Shown here piece after piece: positions 1-8,919 of a stretch of 39,045 nt of DNA. Origin of the DNA: Streptomyces sparsogenes (lineage in GTDB: Bacteria > Actinomycetota > Actinomycetes > Streptomycetales > Streptomycetaceae). The notes beneath the pieces were generated by a model that searched no databases, had not been told where the DNA came from, and saw only the letters and a program-made list of their open reading frames with translations. The stretch spans positions 1 through 39,045 of the forward strand of contig NZ_MAXF01000227.1 in assembly GCF_001704635.1 (NCBI RefSeq). The letters run 5' to 3'. The position numbers were made by a program, and so were the translations under genes. The stretch's first letter is position 1. Each line of letters begins with the position of its first letter.

Positions 1-312
1 CCGGACTCGGTGTGCTCGCCGGTCGGAGCAATCACTGCCGGGCGCATTGGATGGCTTGCCGCTGGACGATGGGGAGCGGTGTCACCGCTCTCGGTGCAGC
101 ACTGCCTCGTTCCTGTGTCCGGACTGAGCTGCCTCGGTAAGTGTGCGCAGCTTGTACTGCGGCGGGACACCCGGGCGGGGCTTGGCGCTGGGTTACTGGT
201 TCGACCAGTTGTTCGCGCTGGTCATCTGAGGGTGGGGTTCTGCGCTCGCCGTGGGAGGGGCGTAGTGCTTCAGAATTGCTTCATCGGTTGTGAGCTGGGA
301 TTTTTCCTATGG
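1..312. other. left outer flank, no gene supported
   Basis: I see no coding region I can support here. Open frames exist on the plus strand, but they run straight through the antisense of the transposase remnant that begins at 313 and have no ribosome-binding site or recognisable product. The sequence just left of position 313 is probably the non-coding 3' end of the insertion-sequence relic, but no terminal inverted repeat was found. Confidence 0.4.
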
Positions 313-791
313 TCAGCTGGCTCTGTGGTACTCGTTGATGAGGCTGGCGACGGCTTGTCGGCGTTTGATCCTGGCTGCTGGCAGGGGGATGACGTCCGGA
401 TTGTCGCTGGGCGCGAGTTGGTCTCGGCCTTGGTGGGGTCGGTGGTTGTTGAAGTGGCGTGCATAGTCGTGGAGGATCTTCTCGGCGTGACCACGGCCGA
501 AGAGCAGGACTCGGTCGGTGCACTCTTCCCTCGCCGGGCGGGTGAATCGTTCTGCGCATGGGTTGCAGTTGGGGCTGCGTGGAGGGACCTTGGCCACGGT
601 GGTGTCCTCGCTGGCGAACACGGCGTCGAAGGCGGCCGTGAATTCCGCGTCTCGGTCGTGGATGAGGTGAGTGAAATCTGCGGCGGGATCGCCGGGTTGC
701 CACAGGAGTTGCCGGGTCTGCTGAGTGACCCATGCGGCGGTGGGATGGGCGGTGATGCCGAGGATATGGACGATGAGGGTGCGCACCTCTT
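313..791 (-). pseudogene. truncated integrase-core (DDE) transposase, C-terminal part only
   Basis: The minus strand encodes about 159 residues of an rve-type transposase: a stretch reading EVRTLIVHILGITAHPT, a HDRDAEF segment carrying the second catalytic Asp, a degraded RPAREECTD segment with the final Glu, the HRPHQ signature, and a C-terminus ending INEYHRAS. The first catalytic Asp and the whole N-terminal HTH half are missing. Immediately upstream in this frame is a TAA stop near 795-797, so the gene is 5'-truncated. It belongs to the same broad family as the transposase relic at 36.7-37.8 kb, but in opposite orientation. It cannot be functional. Confidence 0.8.
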
Positions 792-1115
792 ATCGGCCGT
801 GAACACCATGCGGCAGAGAGCAAGCCTCCAGTTCATCGCAGTCCGGGACTGGCTGGGCGTCAGCTGCATGCTCAGCGAGCGGCCGGGATAGCCGACGGTC
901 CCTCTGCCCAGTCTCTGCTCGACGGGACGGAGAGCGGCTTCGTGACGTATGCCAAGGGCGCGCGGCAGCCGAGCGTTCTCACACGGGCGTGACACCGAAG
1001 GACATTGCTGCCAGCAATCTGTGAATTGCCTCCAAGGAGCTTGTCGTTGAGAAGCAACAGAACGGAGTCTCCGGAGTATGGTTGCTCCGGAGCTGAGTTG
1101 AAGAAAGGTGGCAGA
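792..1115. other. intergenic region between IS relic and HAD gene
   Basis: No supportable gene lies in these 324 bases. The last part is the upstream region of the HAD gene. It contains two copies of the palindrome CTCCGGAG at 1069-1076 and 1085-1092, eight bases apart, ending 23 bases before the start codon, and a GAAAGGTGG ribosome-binding site at about 1103-1111. The rest may be debris from the insertion event on its left, but I recognise nothing specific. Confidence 0.45.
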
Positions 1116-1760
1116 ATGATTCGAACGCTTTTCGTTGACGCCGGTGGCGTGCTCTTCAACAACATCAACGAGGAAACAGAATTCCTTGCCCGCGTGGCTG
1201 ATCGCCATGCTGTGGACAGGGCGGATCTGGCCTGGCGTGCCATGGCTGCGGCACGGGTCTACGAAAGCGGGAGGAAGCATGTGCACCAGGTATTTCACCG
1301 GCTCGTCGGAGGACATTCCTGGTCGGGCCGGGGAATTCTCGACACATGGTGGCTCGATCACACCTACATGGACTGCGTGCGCGCCTACCACGACAATGCC
1401 CGGGTGCTGCGGGAGCTGCGCGAGGAACTGCCGGATCTGACCCTGGCGCTGACGAACAACGAGGCCGAGCACTGGGATCGGCTCAAGGACGAGGTGTACG
1501 GACACCTCAGCATGTTCGACGTACTCTGCTCATCCTGGCGGGTCCACCGGGTGAAGCCGGCCCGGGCGTTCTTCGAGGAGGCCCTGAGCCGGTGCCGGAC
1601 GACGGCCGATGAGACATTGCTCGTCGACGACCGCCTCCCGGTGCTGCGGGCGGGAGCCGCCCTTGGGTTGCGCACCCTGCATATCTCCACGCCGGACGTG
1701 CTCGCCGATCGGTTGAGGTCGCTCGTCCACGGCCACGCGGAGCCGACCGGCGTGCTGTGA
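1116..1760 (+). CDS. HAD-superfamily hydrolase, probable phosphatase
   Basis: This 214-residue protein begins MIRTLFVDAGGVLFN, a HAD motif I with the nucleophile Asp at residue 8; the usual second Asp is Gly, as in many DxGGVL-type HADs. Motif II is the Thr of ALTNN, the motif III Lys lies in RVKP, and motif IV is LLVDDR. A helical cap segment lies between residues about 20 and 95. The ATG at 1116 follows GAAAGGTGG. The gene converges on stsC with a six-base gap. Its place beside stsC suggests an accessory sugar-phosphate or inositol-phosphate phosphatase, possibly backing up StrO. By neighbourhood it could correspond to stsD of other clusters, but I cannot confirm this. The substrate is unknown. 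Confidence 0.75.
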   Translation: MIRTLFVDAGGVLFNNINEETEFLARVADRHAVDRADLAWRAMAAARVYESGRKHVHQVFHRLVGGHSWSGRGILDTWWLDHTYMDCVRAYHDNARVLRELREELPDLTLALTNNEAEHWDRLKDEVYGHLSMFDVLCSSWRVHRVKPARAFFEEALSRCRTTADETLLVDDRLPVLRAGAALGLRTLHISTPDVLADRLRSLVHGHAEPTGVL

Positions 1761-1766
1761 CGCCCG

Positions 1767-3041
1767 TCAGTCGGCCAGCTCTCCGACATGGGCGAGGACC
1801 TTCTCGAACGCCACCGCTATGTCGCCGATCGCGTCGAGCGGGGCCAGGAGCACTTCATGGCCGAAGCTGACCACGCTCTCGTGGATGCGCTTGGCGGCCG
1901 GAAGATCGAAGCGGGCCGGGTTCACCCGCGCCGCGTACTCGCGGTCGAGGGCGAACCTGCGCCGCGTACTGGGGCGGTTGAGCGGATTGTCGTTGAGTGG
2001 CCGGTGCGTCTGCATGACCGCGAAGCCCAGTTCGGCGGTGAGTGCCTGGGCGATGCGGTCCGCGGGAGCGACAGCCAGCACATCGTCCGGAAGCCGCACC
2101 GCGTAGCGGTAGTAGGACCGCTCCGTCGTCTCGGCCGAGGTGGCCTGCGGGGTCAGGCCCAATGTGCTCAGACGCGCGCTCAGATGGTCGGCAGACCGGC
2201 TGCGGCGCGCGTTCTGCCCGTCGAGGAGATCGAGCTGGTCCACCAGTACGGCCGCATGGAACTCGGACAGACAGGCGTTGCTGCCCATCAGCCGGCCCGT
2301 CTCCAGCAGCTCCATCTCGCCCACGTCCACCGCGTCGCGCCGCAGGATCCTGCCGTCCGCACGCAGATGCTCCGCCCGGATCGCGACCTCGGGGTCGTCC
2401 GTGATCACGGCGCCGCCCTCGCCGCAGGTCAGCAGCTTGCTGCCCTGCATGCTGAAGGCTCCGGCGGCGCCGAAGGCGCCCACCGGCCAGTTGCCGTACC
2501 GCGCACCGTGCGCATGGGCGCAGTCCTCGATCAGGGGCAGACCGTAGCGCTCGGCGATGCCCAACAGCGCGTCCAGGTCCGCGACGGCCGAGTAGGCATG
2601 GACGACGGTGATGGCCCTGGTCCGGTCGGTGACGGCCGCCTCCACTGCCGCCGGATCCAGGCAGTACGTCGACGGATCAACGTCTACCAGGACCGGCACG
2701 GCGTTGATCCCGAGTACCGCCGAGGCGGAGGCCACCCAGCTCAGCCCCGGAACCACCACCTCGTCCCCGGCACCGACCCCGCACGCTTCCAGGGCGATGG
2801 CCAGCGCGGCCGTTCCCGTTGCGACCGGCACGCACAGGGTGGAATTGCAGTACTCCGCGAATGACTCGGCGAATTGACGCTCGTAGGACTGCCGTCCCTG
2901 ATAGGCACAACTAATGGTCCATCGACCGCTCGTCAGTACGTCTTCGAGACTTTTCAGCGCCCGGTCTCCCGGCTGCGGCCAGCGGGGCCACTCACGGTCG
3001 GTCAGCCGAGGCCCACCGGAGATTGCCAGAGACTTTCCCAT
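1767..3041 (-). CDS. stsC: L-glutamine:scyllo-inosose aminotransferase
   Basis: A 424-residue DegT/DnrJ/EryC1-family PLP aminotransferase. StsC transfers the amino group of glutamine to scyllo-inosose, giving scyllo-inosamine, the first amination of the streptidine ring. The PLP-binding Lys is residue 202 in SMQGSKLLTCGEGGA. The phosphate- and ring-binding segments (ATGTAAL near 75-80, IEDCAHAHGA at 171-180) are intact. The length equals that of the known StsC proteins. The ATG at 3041 follows GAGGAC; upstream in-frame codons lack a ribosome site and would cover the StrR operator region. It diverges from stsB across a 235-bp gap holding a perfect StrR palindrome, so both are probably StrR-activated. 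StsA and StrS are paralogues with different lysine contexts. Confidence 0.92.
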   Translation of the reverse strand: MGKSLAISGGPRLTDREWPRWPQPGDRALKSLEDVLTSGRWTISCAYQGRQSYERQFAESFAEYCNSTLCVPVATGTAALAIALEACGVGAGDEVVVPGLSWVASASAVLGINAVPVLVDVDPSTYCLDPAAVEAAVTDRTRAITVVHAYSAVADLDALLGIAERYGLPLIEDCAHAHGARYGNWPVGAFGAAGAFSMQGSKLLTCGEGGAVITDDPEVAIRAEHLRADGRILRRDAVDVGEMELLETGRLMGSNACLSEFHAAVLVDQLDLLDGQNARRSRSADHLSARLSTLGLTPQATSAETTERSYYRYAVRLPDDVLAVAPADRIAQALTAELGFAVMQTHRPLNDNPLNRPSTRRRFALDREYAARVNPARFDLPAAKRIHESVVSFGHEVLLAPLDAIGDIAVAFEKVLAHVGELAD

Positions 3042-3144
3042 GGTTGTCCTCGCTCTTCGGGAGTGCGACGGAAGTCCTTGGAATTTACGCACCCCCGCAG
3101 ACGTACGCCACAACGCCGGGGTTCCTGATTCGATGCTGCCGCTC

Positions 3145-3173
3145 GTTCGAGTGAGGAAGTCGCGCACTCGAAC
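3145..3173. promoter_or_regulatory. StrR-binding palindrome, stsC/stsB intergenic
   Basis: Two perfectly complementary 9-base arms, GTTCGAGTG at 3145-3153 and CACTCGAAC at 3165-3173, flank 11 bases. This matches the known StrR operator layout (GTTCGActG-N11-CagTCGAAC). It lies 104 bases upstream of the stsB start and 104 bases upstream of the stsC start, almost exactly central. A further half-site, TCGAAC, is at 3194-3199. Confidence 0.85.
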
Positions 3174-3276
3174 GGCTGGGTACGCTTCGGTGGTCGAACG
3201 ATGAGGATCACACTCGTGCCCTCATGACCGGCGACCGTAAGAACAACGGTGGGAAACTGCGCGCGAGGAGCCATGC

Positions 3277-4797
3277 ATGCCCATCAATCCCGTTTCGAAG
3301 AACGATCGTCGTCGGGCGTCTTTCGCGTCGGCAGCCGACGGAGTCCCGGAACGCGCTGGGATCGTGGTGGTGGGAGGCGGCCTCGCGGGGCTGGAAGTCG
3401 TCACGGCGCTTGCCGAACACAATGCGCAGGACATCCTCCTGTTGGAGTCCGGCCCAGGCGACGACCTGGCACACATCCACCTAAGCCTTCCTCAGGACCA
3501 GGCCACGGAAGCGGTCTTCGCTCCCGAGAACGACCCTTGGTTCCACCGGCCCTGGGAGTCCGATTCGGCGCACTACACAGGCATATCCGGACTGCGCCGC
3601 AGACTGGGCGGCCGGTCACTGTACTGGCACGGGGTGGTCCTGCCCCTGGAGGACTGGGCGTTGAGCGCTCCTTGGTGGCCCTCCGACGTTGTCGCCGACC
3701 TCACCAAGAGCTGGCGGGGCGGTCCTTCACTCTATGAACGCGTCACCGGCGACCTGCGGAAGTGGAGCTTCCTGACGCCCAGTTCCGCCGAGGGGGTCCG
3801 CACCTTCGGCGGGCAGGACTTCCTGCCGCTCCCGCGGGCCTGCCGCCACTCGTCCGGCGACGGACGCTGGGAGGCGTACACCCCCCTCGCCCGATGGCGC
3901 CGCGCCGACGGCGGTCCGCGGCCGCCTGCCGGCGTGCGCGTCGTGTGCGAGGCGGAAGTCCTGGCCGTGCATGTACACGACGGCGTCGCGCGCGGGGTAC
4001 TCGTGCGTGACGCCGACGGTGCGACCACCACCGTGACCGCCGACGCCGTGGTCCTGAGCGCCGGCACCGTGGAGAGCACACGCCTGGCCGTCCAGGCCCT
4101 CACCGAGCACGGCAGCCTCCCGGAACCGAGGCTCGGCGGCCTCGCCGACCACATCGTGCAGGGTTTCGTCGTCCGCTTGCCCGCCACCGCCGCCGCTCGG
4201 GTCCCCGAGCCGGGCTCCTACTATGTGCCGGCCGATCCGGTCTCCCGCTCCTACCTCCGGCTGGACGTGCGGGACACCGCGCCCGGCGAACTCCTCCTGG
4301 ACGTCCGGGTCACTGGAGAACAGTTCCCCAATCACGAGAGTTCCGTGGAGTGCGTGCCCGCGCCCGCCCTGCCGTGGCGGACCCGGATCCATGCCGCCCT
4401 GCACCCGCAGGACCGGGAACTCGTCGCCGCACAGCGCGAGACCCTGCGCGCCTTCTGGGGGCACCTCGCCGAGGACCTCGGACTCCCCGCCATGCCTATG
4501 GAGTTCACCGTGTACGGAGACCCCGCACGGGACAACACCCGAGTGCTGCCCAGCCGCACGCGGTCCCAGGCGGTGGGGGTGCCGGAGACCTGGACCAGCC
4601 TGCTGGGCACGGAGGACCACGAGGGGGGGAGCCTGCCGCTCGGGCAGACCCTGACGTCTCGTCACGAGTTCGCCGACCTGCCCGGCCTGTACGCCGCGGG
4701 ACCCGCCGTCTTCCCGCGGCTGGGCGCGGCGAACCCGTCCCTGACGACCCTCGCGCTCTCGCGCAGGCTCGCCGCGATACTCGCCGGCGCGGGGTGA
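3277..4797 (+). CDS. stsB: FAD-dependent GMC-type oxidoreductase, putative N-amidino-scyllo-inosamine dehydrogenase
   Basis: A 506-residue GMC-family flavoprotein. The ADP-binding motif VVVGGGLAG is at residues 30-38, followed by the acidic LLLESG. The C-terminal GMC domain ends with GLYAAGPAVFPRLGAANPS, the conserved Asn-Pro region that closes over the flavin. In the streptidine pathway StsB is assigned to oxidise C-3 of N-amidino-scyllo-inosamine so that StsA can aminate it. The assignment rests on position between stsC and stsA and on family; the substrate is not proven by sequence. The ATG at 3277 follows GAGGAG. stsA starts 65 bases downstream and is probably co-transcribed. No signal peptide is visible, so it is probably cytoplasmic. 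Confidence 0.85.
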   Translation: MPINPVSKNDRRRASFASAADGVPERAGIVVVGGGLAGLEVVTALAEHNAQDILLLESGPGDDLAHIHLSLPQDQATEAVFAPENDPWFHRPWESDSAHYTGISGLRRRLGGRSLYWHGVVLPLEDWALSAPWWPSDVVADLTKSWRGGPSLYERVTGDLRKWSFLTPSSAEGVRTFGGQDFLPLPRACRHSSGDGRWEAYTPLARWRRADGGPRPPAGVRVVCEAEVLAVHVHDGVARGVLVRDADGATTTVTADAVVLSAGTVESTRLAVQALTEHGSLPEPRLGGLADHIVQGFVVRLPATAAARVPEPGSYYVPADPVSRSYLRLDVRDTAPGELLLDVRVTGEQFPNHESSVECVPAPALPWRTRIHAALHPQDRELVAAQRETLRAFWGHLAEDLGLPAMPMEFTVYGDPARDNTRVLPSRTRSQAVGVPETWTSLLGTEDHEGGSLPLGQTLTSRHEFADLPGLYAAGPAVFPRLGAANPSLTTLALSRRLAAILAGAG

Positions 4798-4862
4798 CGC
4801 CACGGCCCGCCGACGGCTCCACGACCAACACCATCAGCCCGTGCCATATCAAGGGAGGAACA

Positions 4863-6110
4863 GTGCCGGGACCGGGATACCGCTTCTTCGGAGACGAGGA
4901 ACGGGGCAACGTACGGGCCGTGCTCGACCGTTGGTGTGCCGACCGGGAGGCCTTCGACGACCCCGGTGAGGCGGACATGGTCCGCCGCTTTGAGAGGGCC
5001 GCGGCCGACCGGTTCGGCGTCGCGCACTGCCTCGGCGTCAACAGCGGCACGTCCGCGCTGATCGCCGCCCTTGTCGGACTGGGGATCGGCCCGGGCGACG
5101 AGGTGATCGTGCCTGGCTACATGTTCGTCGCGTCGATCGCGTCGGTCCTGCACTGCGGCGCCGACGTCGTGCTCGCCGAGATCGACGAGTCCCTCACCCT
5201 CGACCCGGACGACGTACGGTCGAAGATCACCCCCCGTACCAAGGCGATCATGCCGGTGCACATGCTGGGTGCGGGCGCCGACATGACTGCTCTGCGCCAT
5301 ATAGCCGACGAACACCAAGTGCACCTCCTCGAGGACTGCGCGCAGGCCGCCGGGGCCGGCCATCGGGGCCGCCCGCTGGGCACCATCGGCCGTGCCGGGA
5401 CCTTCTCCCTCAATCACTTCAAGGTCATCACCTCGCTCCAGGGGGGATTCGTCCTCACCGACGACCCGCTGGTCTTCCAGCGGGCCTATTCCTTCCACGA
5501 CCAGGGCTGGTTCCCGTACCGCGAGGACCACGGCGAGGGCGACCGGCTGCTGGGCATGAACCTCGGCCTCGGCGAACTGCACGCCGCGGTGGCCCTGGCC
5601 CAGTTGGGCAAACTCGACCGGATCCTGGACCGGGTCAGAGCGGTGAAGCGGCAACTCGTCGAGCGCATCGGCGAGCTTCCCGACGTACGCCGCCGGCGCC
5701 TGCACGACCCGGCAGGGGAGTGCGGCACCGTCGCCGTCTACGTCTTCGACCACGCCAAGCACGCGAGGGACGTCGCGGAACGCATCGGCGCCAAACCACT
5801 CCTCGACTCCCCGACCCACTACTACGGCAGCCTGCCCGCGCTGGCCGCCTTCGGCCGCGGCGACCGGCGGCCCGTGCCGTTCCGGGCTCCCGGGCCCGGA
5901 CGGTGGCCGCGCAACTACGAGCGGGGCGCGCTGCCGCGAACCGACGACATCCTCGCCCGCTCCGTCGCGCTGGCGACCGGGGTGTCCGACGGATACCTGG
6001 GAGCCGGGTTCGGGGTGCACCCGGGCTCCTCGGAGGCCGAGATCGACGCCGTGGCCCAAGAGTTCCGCCGGGCGGTCCTGGGCGCCAAGGCCAGCACCGC
6101 GCGCCGCTGA
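4863..6110 (+). CDS. stsA: L-alanine:N-amidino-3-keto-scyllo-inosamine aminotransferase
   Basis: A 415-residue DegT/DnrJ/EryC1-type PLP aminotransferase, the second transaminase of streptidine formation. The PLP Lys is residue 187 in FSLNHFKVITSLQGG; the LLEDCAQAAGA segment is also present. The His-Phe-Lys context differs from StsC and is typical of the StsA branch. The GTG start at 4863 is chosen because GGAGG precedes it by a few bases and because residues upstream in frame overlap stsB without similarity to the family. It follows stsB in the same operon and converges on strO. Confidence 0.88.
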   Translation: MPGPGYRFFGDEERGNVRAVLDRWCADREAFDDPGEADMVRRFERAAADRFGVAHCLGVNSGTSALIAALVGLGIGPGDEVIVPGYMFVASIASVLHCGADVVLAEIDESLTLDPDDVRSKITPRTKAIMPVHMLGAGADMTALRHIADEHQVHLLEDCAQAAGAGHRGRPLGTIGRAGTFSLNHFKVITSLQGGFVLTDDPLVFQRAYSFHDQGWFPYREDHGEGDRLLGMNLGLGELHAAVALAQLGKLDRILDRVRAVKRQLVERIGELPDVRRRRLHDPAGECGTVAVYVFDHAKHARDVAERIGAKPLLDSPTHYYGSLPALAAFGRGDRRPVPFRAPGPGRWPRNYERGALPRTDDILARSVALATGVSDGYLGAGFGVHPGSSEAEIDAVAQEFRRAVLGAKASTARR

Positions 6111-6218
6111 CAACACCGGTCAGGAGCGAAGGTCCCGGACTCGCCGCGACGCGGTCACGAGAGGACAGTCGGCCGAACCGAGCACAACACGCGCCGCGCC
6201 GGGCCCGCGACCGCCCGG

Positions 6219-6989
6219 TCATCCGGTCACCTCCCGTACCAGATCAACCAGTTCGCGTGCGAGGCCGTCCGCCGTGTACACCAGCCATGGCCGGTCGATC
6301 CGTCCGCCGCCGTGCAGATCGTCGACCTCCCCGCCGGCCTCCCGTACCAGGAGCGCGGCGGGGGCCCGGTCCCAGACATTGCCTCCCTCGTCGACGATCC
6401 CCGCCACGCGTCCCTCAAGGAGGTCGGCGACCAGACACACCGACGAGTCCACCCAGAGCATTCGGTCCCGCACCGTCTCGAAGGGGGAACCGGGAAAGAG
6501 GAAGCCGCCCACGCGTGCCCGGTCGAGCGGGACGGCGAACCTCGGGATGCCCAACCGGTTGGTCGTCGAGAGCGGTTGGGCGGAGGAGGAGGCAAAGGCA
6601 CCCGCGCCGGACCGCGCCCACCAGCGCATGCCCTCGGTCGGCCGGCTCAGGATCCCGATCCGCAGTTCCCCGTCGATCTCCAGGGCCACATGAGTGCCCC
6701 AGTCGCGCCGACCCTCCAGGAACGGAATCGTGCCGTCGATCGGGTCGATGATCCAACGGCGGGCGGACGCCGACAGCGCGCCGCTCTCCTCACTCAGCAC
6801 CGCGTCCCCCGGCCGCTGCGCGGCGAGTACCGCGAGAACGGCCTTCTCCACTGCGAGATCCGCCTCACTGACCGGACTTCCGTCGGCCTTGTGGCGCGAG
6901 AGGGGTTCGCGCCCGAAATGGCGCAGGGATATCTCGTCGGCCAGATCCACCAGCTGGTGGGCGAGAAGCAGATCGGCATCGGTTTCCAT
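6219..6989 (-). CDS. strO: inositol-monophosphatase-like phosphatase, putative N-amidino-scyllo-inosamine-4-phosphate phosphatase
   Basis: A 256-residue member of the Mg-dependent inositol monophosphatase/FIG family. Metal ligands are visible as LSEES (Glu67/Glu68), IDPIDGT (Asp82, Asp85) and a C-terminal WDRAPAALL segment carrying the last Asp. StrO is assigned to removing the phosphate placed by the first kinase after the first amidino transfer. The start at 6989 (METDAD) is preceded by AAGGCGG; the longer frame upstream would run across the strN promoter and has no ribosome site. It is divergent from strN across 94 bases. Confidence 0.86.
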   Translation of the reverse strand: METDADLLLAHQLVDLADEISLRHFGREPLSRHKADGSPVSEADLAVEKAVLAVLAAQRPGDAVLSEESGALSASARRWIIDPIDGTIPFLEGRRDWGTHVALEIDGELRIGILSRPTEGMRWWARSGAGAFASSSAQPLSTTNRLGIPRFAVPLDRARVGGFLFPGSPFETVRDRMLWVDSSVCLVADLLEGRVAGIVDEGGNVWDRAPAALLVREAGGEVDDLHGGGRIDRPWLVYTADGLARELVDLVREVTG

Positions 6990-7050
6990 GGGCGTACTCC
7001 GCCTTTCAGGCCGGTCGCGACGAGGACAACGGTTCTGTTCTCCAGGGAGG

Positions 7051-7078
7051 TTGAACACTCGGGTTGTGATGTTAGCCT
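7051..7078 (+). promoter_or_regulatory. candidate leaderless promoter of strN
   Basis: A -35-like TTGAAC (7051-7056) and -10 TAGCCT (7073-7078) are separated by 16 bases. Only five bases separate the -10 from the ATG at 7084, so transcription would begin at or next to the start codon. No Shine-Dalgarno sequence is correctly spaced for that ATG. Confidence 0.5.
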
Positions 7079-7083
7079 TTGGC

Positions 7084-8019
7084 ATGCTCTTGGAAAACAA
7101 GCTCGTGGAACGCCAGAGTCTTCTTCGGCTCGTGGCGGAGAAATTCCAGGACGTCGTGCCTGTTGATGACAGAATGGAAGAACTGGAGTTTCTTCCGCTC
7201 GGCGAGGACAGCTGGTCCTATCGATACGGCCCTTTGTGGATCAGTGTGCGCCGTGATCTCGACGGCCATTTTCCCGGCGCCTATGAAGCGGCCCTTCTGA
7301 TGAGTGCGGCGGGCAAGGAGTTCGTCCTCGCCCCGCTCTCCGGCTGCGACGGCAGTGTGGTCCACGAGGTTTCGGGACTGCCGGTCGTGGTCTTCCCCTA
7401 CGTCGAACGCGCGGCTGCTGCCCCGGACGCGTCCCCCACCCCCGCTCAACTCGAAGTGCTCGTCCGTCAGCTGCGGGAGACGCACCGTTTCTCCTCTCCG
7501 GCCGAACTGGCCGCCGACCTCCCCGTGGAGGACTTCCGCTTCCCCTTCGAAGCCGATCTGGAGAAGGCGCTGCACATCGCGCTCGACGAGGCGACGGACG
7601 GCCTGGGCCCCTACGGCAGCCGGCTCACCGCACTCGTGGGCCGACGCCGGGAGCACCTGGCCGCCCTGCGCCGGGAGGCGGCACAGGTGGCCGCTCGCTG
7701 CGCCGACCTGTGGGACGGTGAACCCCCCGCCATGACCCACGGTGACCCGAGCCCGGCCAACGTTCTGTTCGACACGGGCGTCGACATCCTGGACTGGGGC
7801 GGGACGATGTGGGCCCCACCGGAACGGGACTGGGCGGCTGTCGCGAGGGCGTTCGGCGTGCTCCCGGACGGTCGCGAGGAGTTCCTGCGGTTCTACGAAC
7901 TGCGCTGGCAGCTTGCCGAGATCGCTGAGTACGTGGCCCGGTTCGCCGCACCGCACACGGGCGACGCCGACGACCACGCCATGTGGGGACGGCTCATGCG
8001 CTACCTCCCCGCCGGCTGA
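7084..8019 (+). CDS. strN: aminocyclitol kinase, APH-type phosphotransferase
   Basis: A 311-residue aminoglycoside-phosphotransferase-fold kinase. The catalytic loop is THGDPSPANVLFD (His219, Asp221, Asn226), followed by the Mg-binding DILDWGG. StrN is assigned to phosphorylating the aminated, mono-guanidinated cyclitol before the second amidino transfer. I choose the ATG at 7084 because a promoter-like pair places transcription initiation there. The in-frame ATG at 7069 would start inside the -10 region and add a TTA codon. strB2 follows 27 bases downstream, so the two were probably co-transcribed. The StsE and StrN substrates could be interchanged; sequence alone does not decide. Confidence 0.85.
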   Translation: MLLENKLVERQSLLRLVAEKFQDVVPVDDRMEELEFLPLGEDSWSYRYGPLWISVRRDLDGHFPGAYEAALLMSAAGKEFVLAPLSGCDGSVVHEVSGLPVVVFPYVERAAAAPDASPTPAQLEVLVRQLRETHRFSSPAELAADLPVEDFRFPFEADLEKALHIALDEATDGLGPYGSRLTALVGRRREHLAALRREAAQVAARCADLWDGEPPAMTHGDPSPANVLFDTGVDILDWGGTMWAPPERDWAAVARAFGVLPDGREEFLRFYELRWQLAEIAEYVARFAAPHTGDADDHAMWGRLMRYLPAG

Positions 8020-8046
8020 ACGGACCGCGAAGAGAGGAGGTCACGC

Positions 8047-8907
8047 ATGCGCCTGGTCGCCGTCCCCAACGAAGGGGACCCGCTGGAAGAGATCGTCGTT
8101 GGCGCGGTCGCCGACGCCGCTGCCCCGGCCGCCGAACGGAGCATGTGCGCCGTCGGACACGCCGGGTACGGCCGATCTGCGATCACCCCCTCGATGCCGT
8201 ATCCCGACCGGGTGGAGGAGACCGAGGAGGAGCTGGAGAACTTCTGCGGGGAACTGAGGGGACCGGGTGTGACAGTCCGGCCTCCCCGGCCCCTCGACCA
8301 CGGGGTCCGCTCCGCAGCTGCGGAGCGGCGGACGGACGCCTTTCTGGACTGCCGTCCGCGTGACAGACTGCCGGCCGCCGGTGGGACGATCATCCGGACG
8401 CCGACGGCCTCCGGGGCCCCGGGCCGGAGCCGCCCGCTTGCAGGACGCTTCTGATGGAGTACTTCACCAGCAGCAGCGCATGGATCTCGGCGCCCAGGCC
8501 GTGTTCGACCGATGCCATGTACGACCCGACGGCACCGGCCGGGGAACGGCTACCCGGACTCGACCCGGTCTTCGATGCCGGCGATGTGCTGCGTCTGGGC
8601 ACCGATCTGCTCTCCCCCGTCTCCGACAGCGGCAACCTGCTCGGCGCGCGGCCCGGAACCGGTGGACACCGGATTCGTCGGCGGCAGCGCGCACCGCTCG
8701 GTGTGGATCGGGGCGAACATTCTCGTCGTCCGCCCGGGACTCGTGATCGGGGACCGCCGGCAGAGGCACCTCATGCGCGTCCTGGAGAACAACGGCATCG
8801 ACGTACTGCCGCTTCAGCTGACCCATTTCCGGGCACTCGGCGGCGGATTCCAGCGCGCCACTCTCGATGTGCGTCGAGCCGGAACACCGGAGAAGTACCG
8901 CTTCTGA
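8047..8907 (+). pseudogene. strB2: degenerate inosamine-phosphate amidinotransferase 2
   Basis: The start is good (GGAGG then ATG at 8047), and similarity to StrB1 of this window runs end to end but in three frames. Frame 1 covers residues equivalent to 1-120 and shifts near 8405-8409, consistent with loss of one base. The second frame continues as LLMEYFTSSSAWISAP to LLGAR, and about 60 codons (StrB1 residues 204-263) are then missing. The third frame runs from PEPVDTGF to the normal end TPEKYRF. The deletion removes the catalytic His227 region, and the nucleophile Cys332 is replaced by Arg (GGGFQRATL against GGGFHCATL). The Asp residues at positions 108 and 179 remain. It cannot make an active amidinotransferase. 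It lies between strN and strM. Confidence 0.88.
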
Positions 8908-8919
8908 TGAGGAGCAGTG

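Noticed and set aside
10..891. Plus-strand open frame of about 290 codons across the left end
   Set aside because: It lies antisense to a clear transposase remnant, has no ribosome-binding site, and its predicted protein looks like a high-GC shadow.
7069..7083. ATG at 7069 as the start of strN
   Set aside because: It would place the start codon within the promoter, adds a TTA codon, and lacks a properly spaced ribosome site; the ATG at 7084 fits a leaderless transcript.
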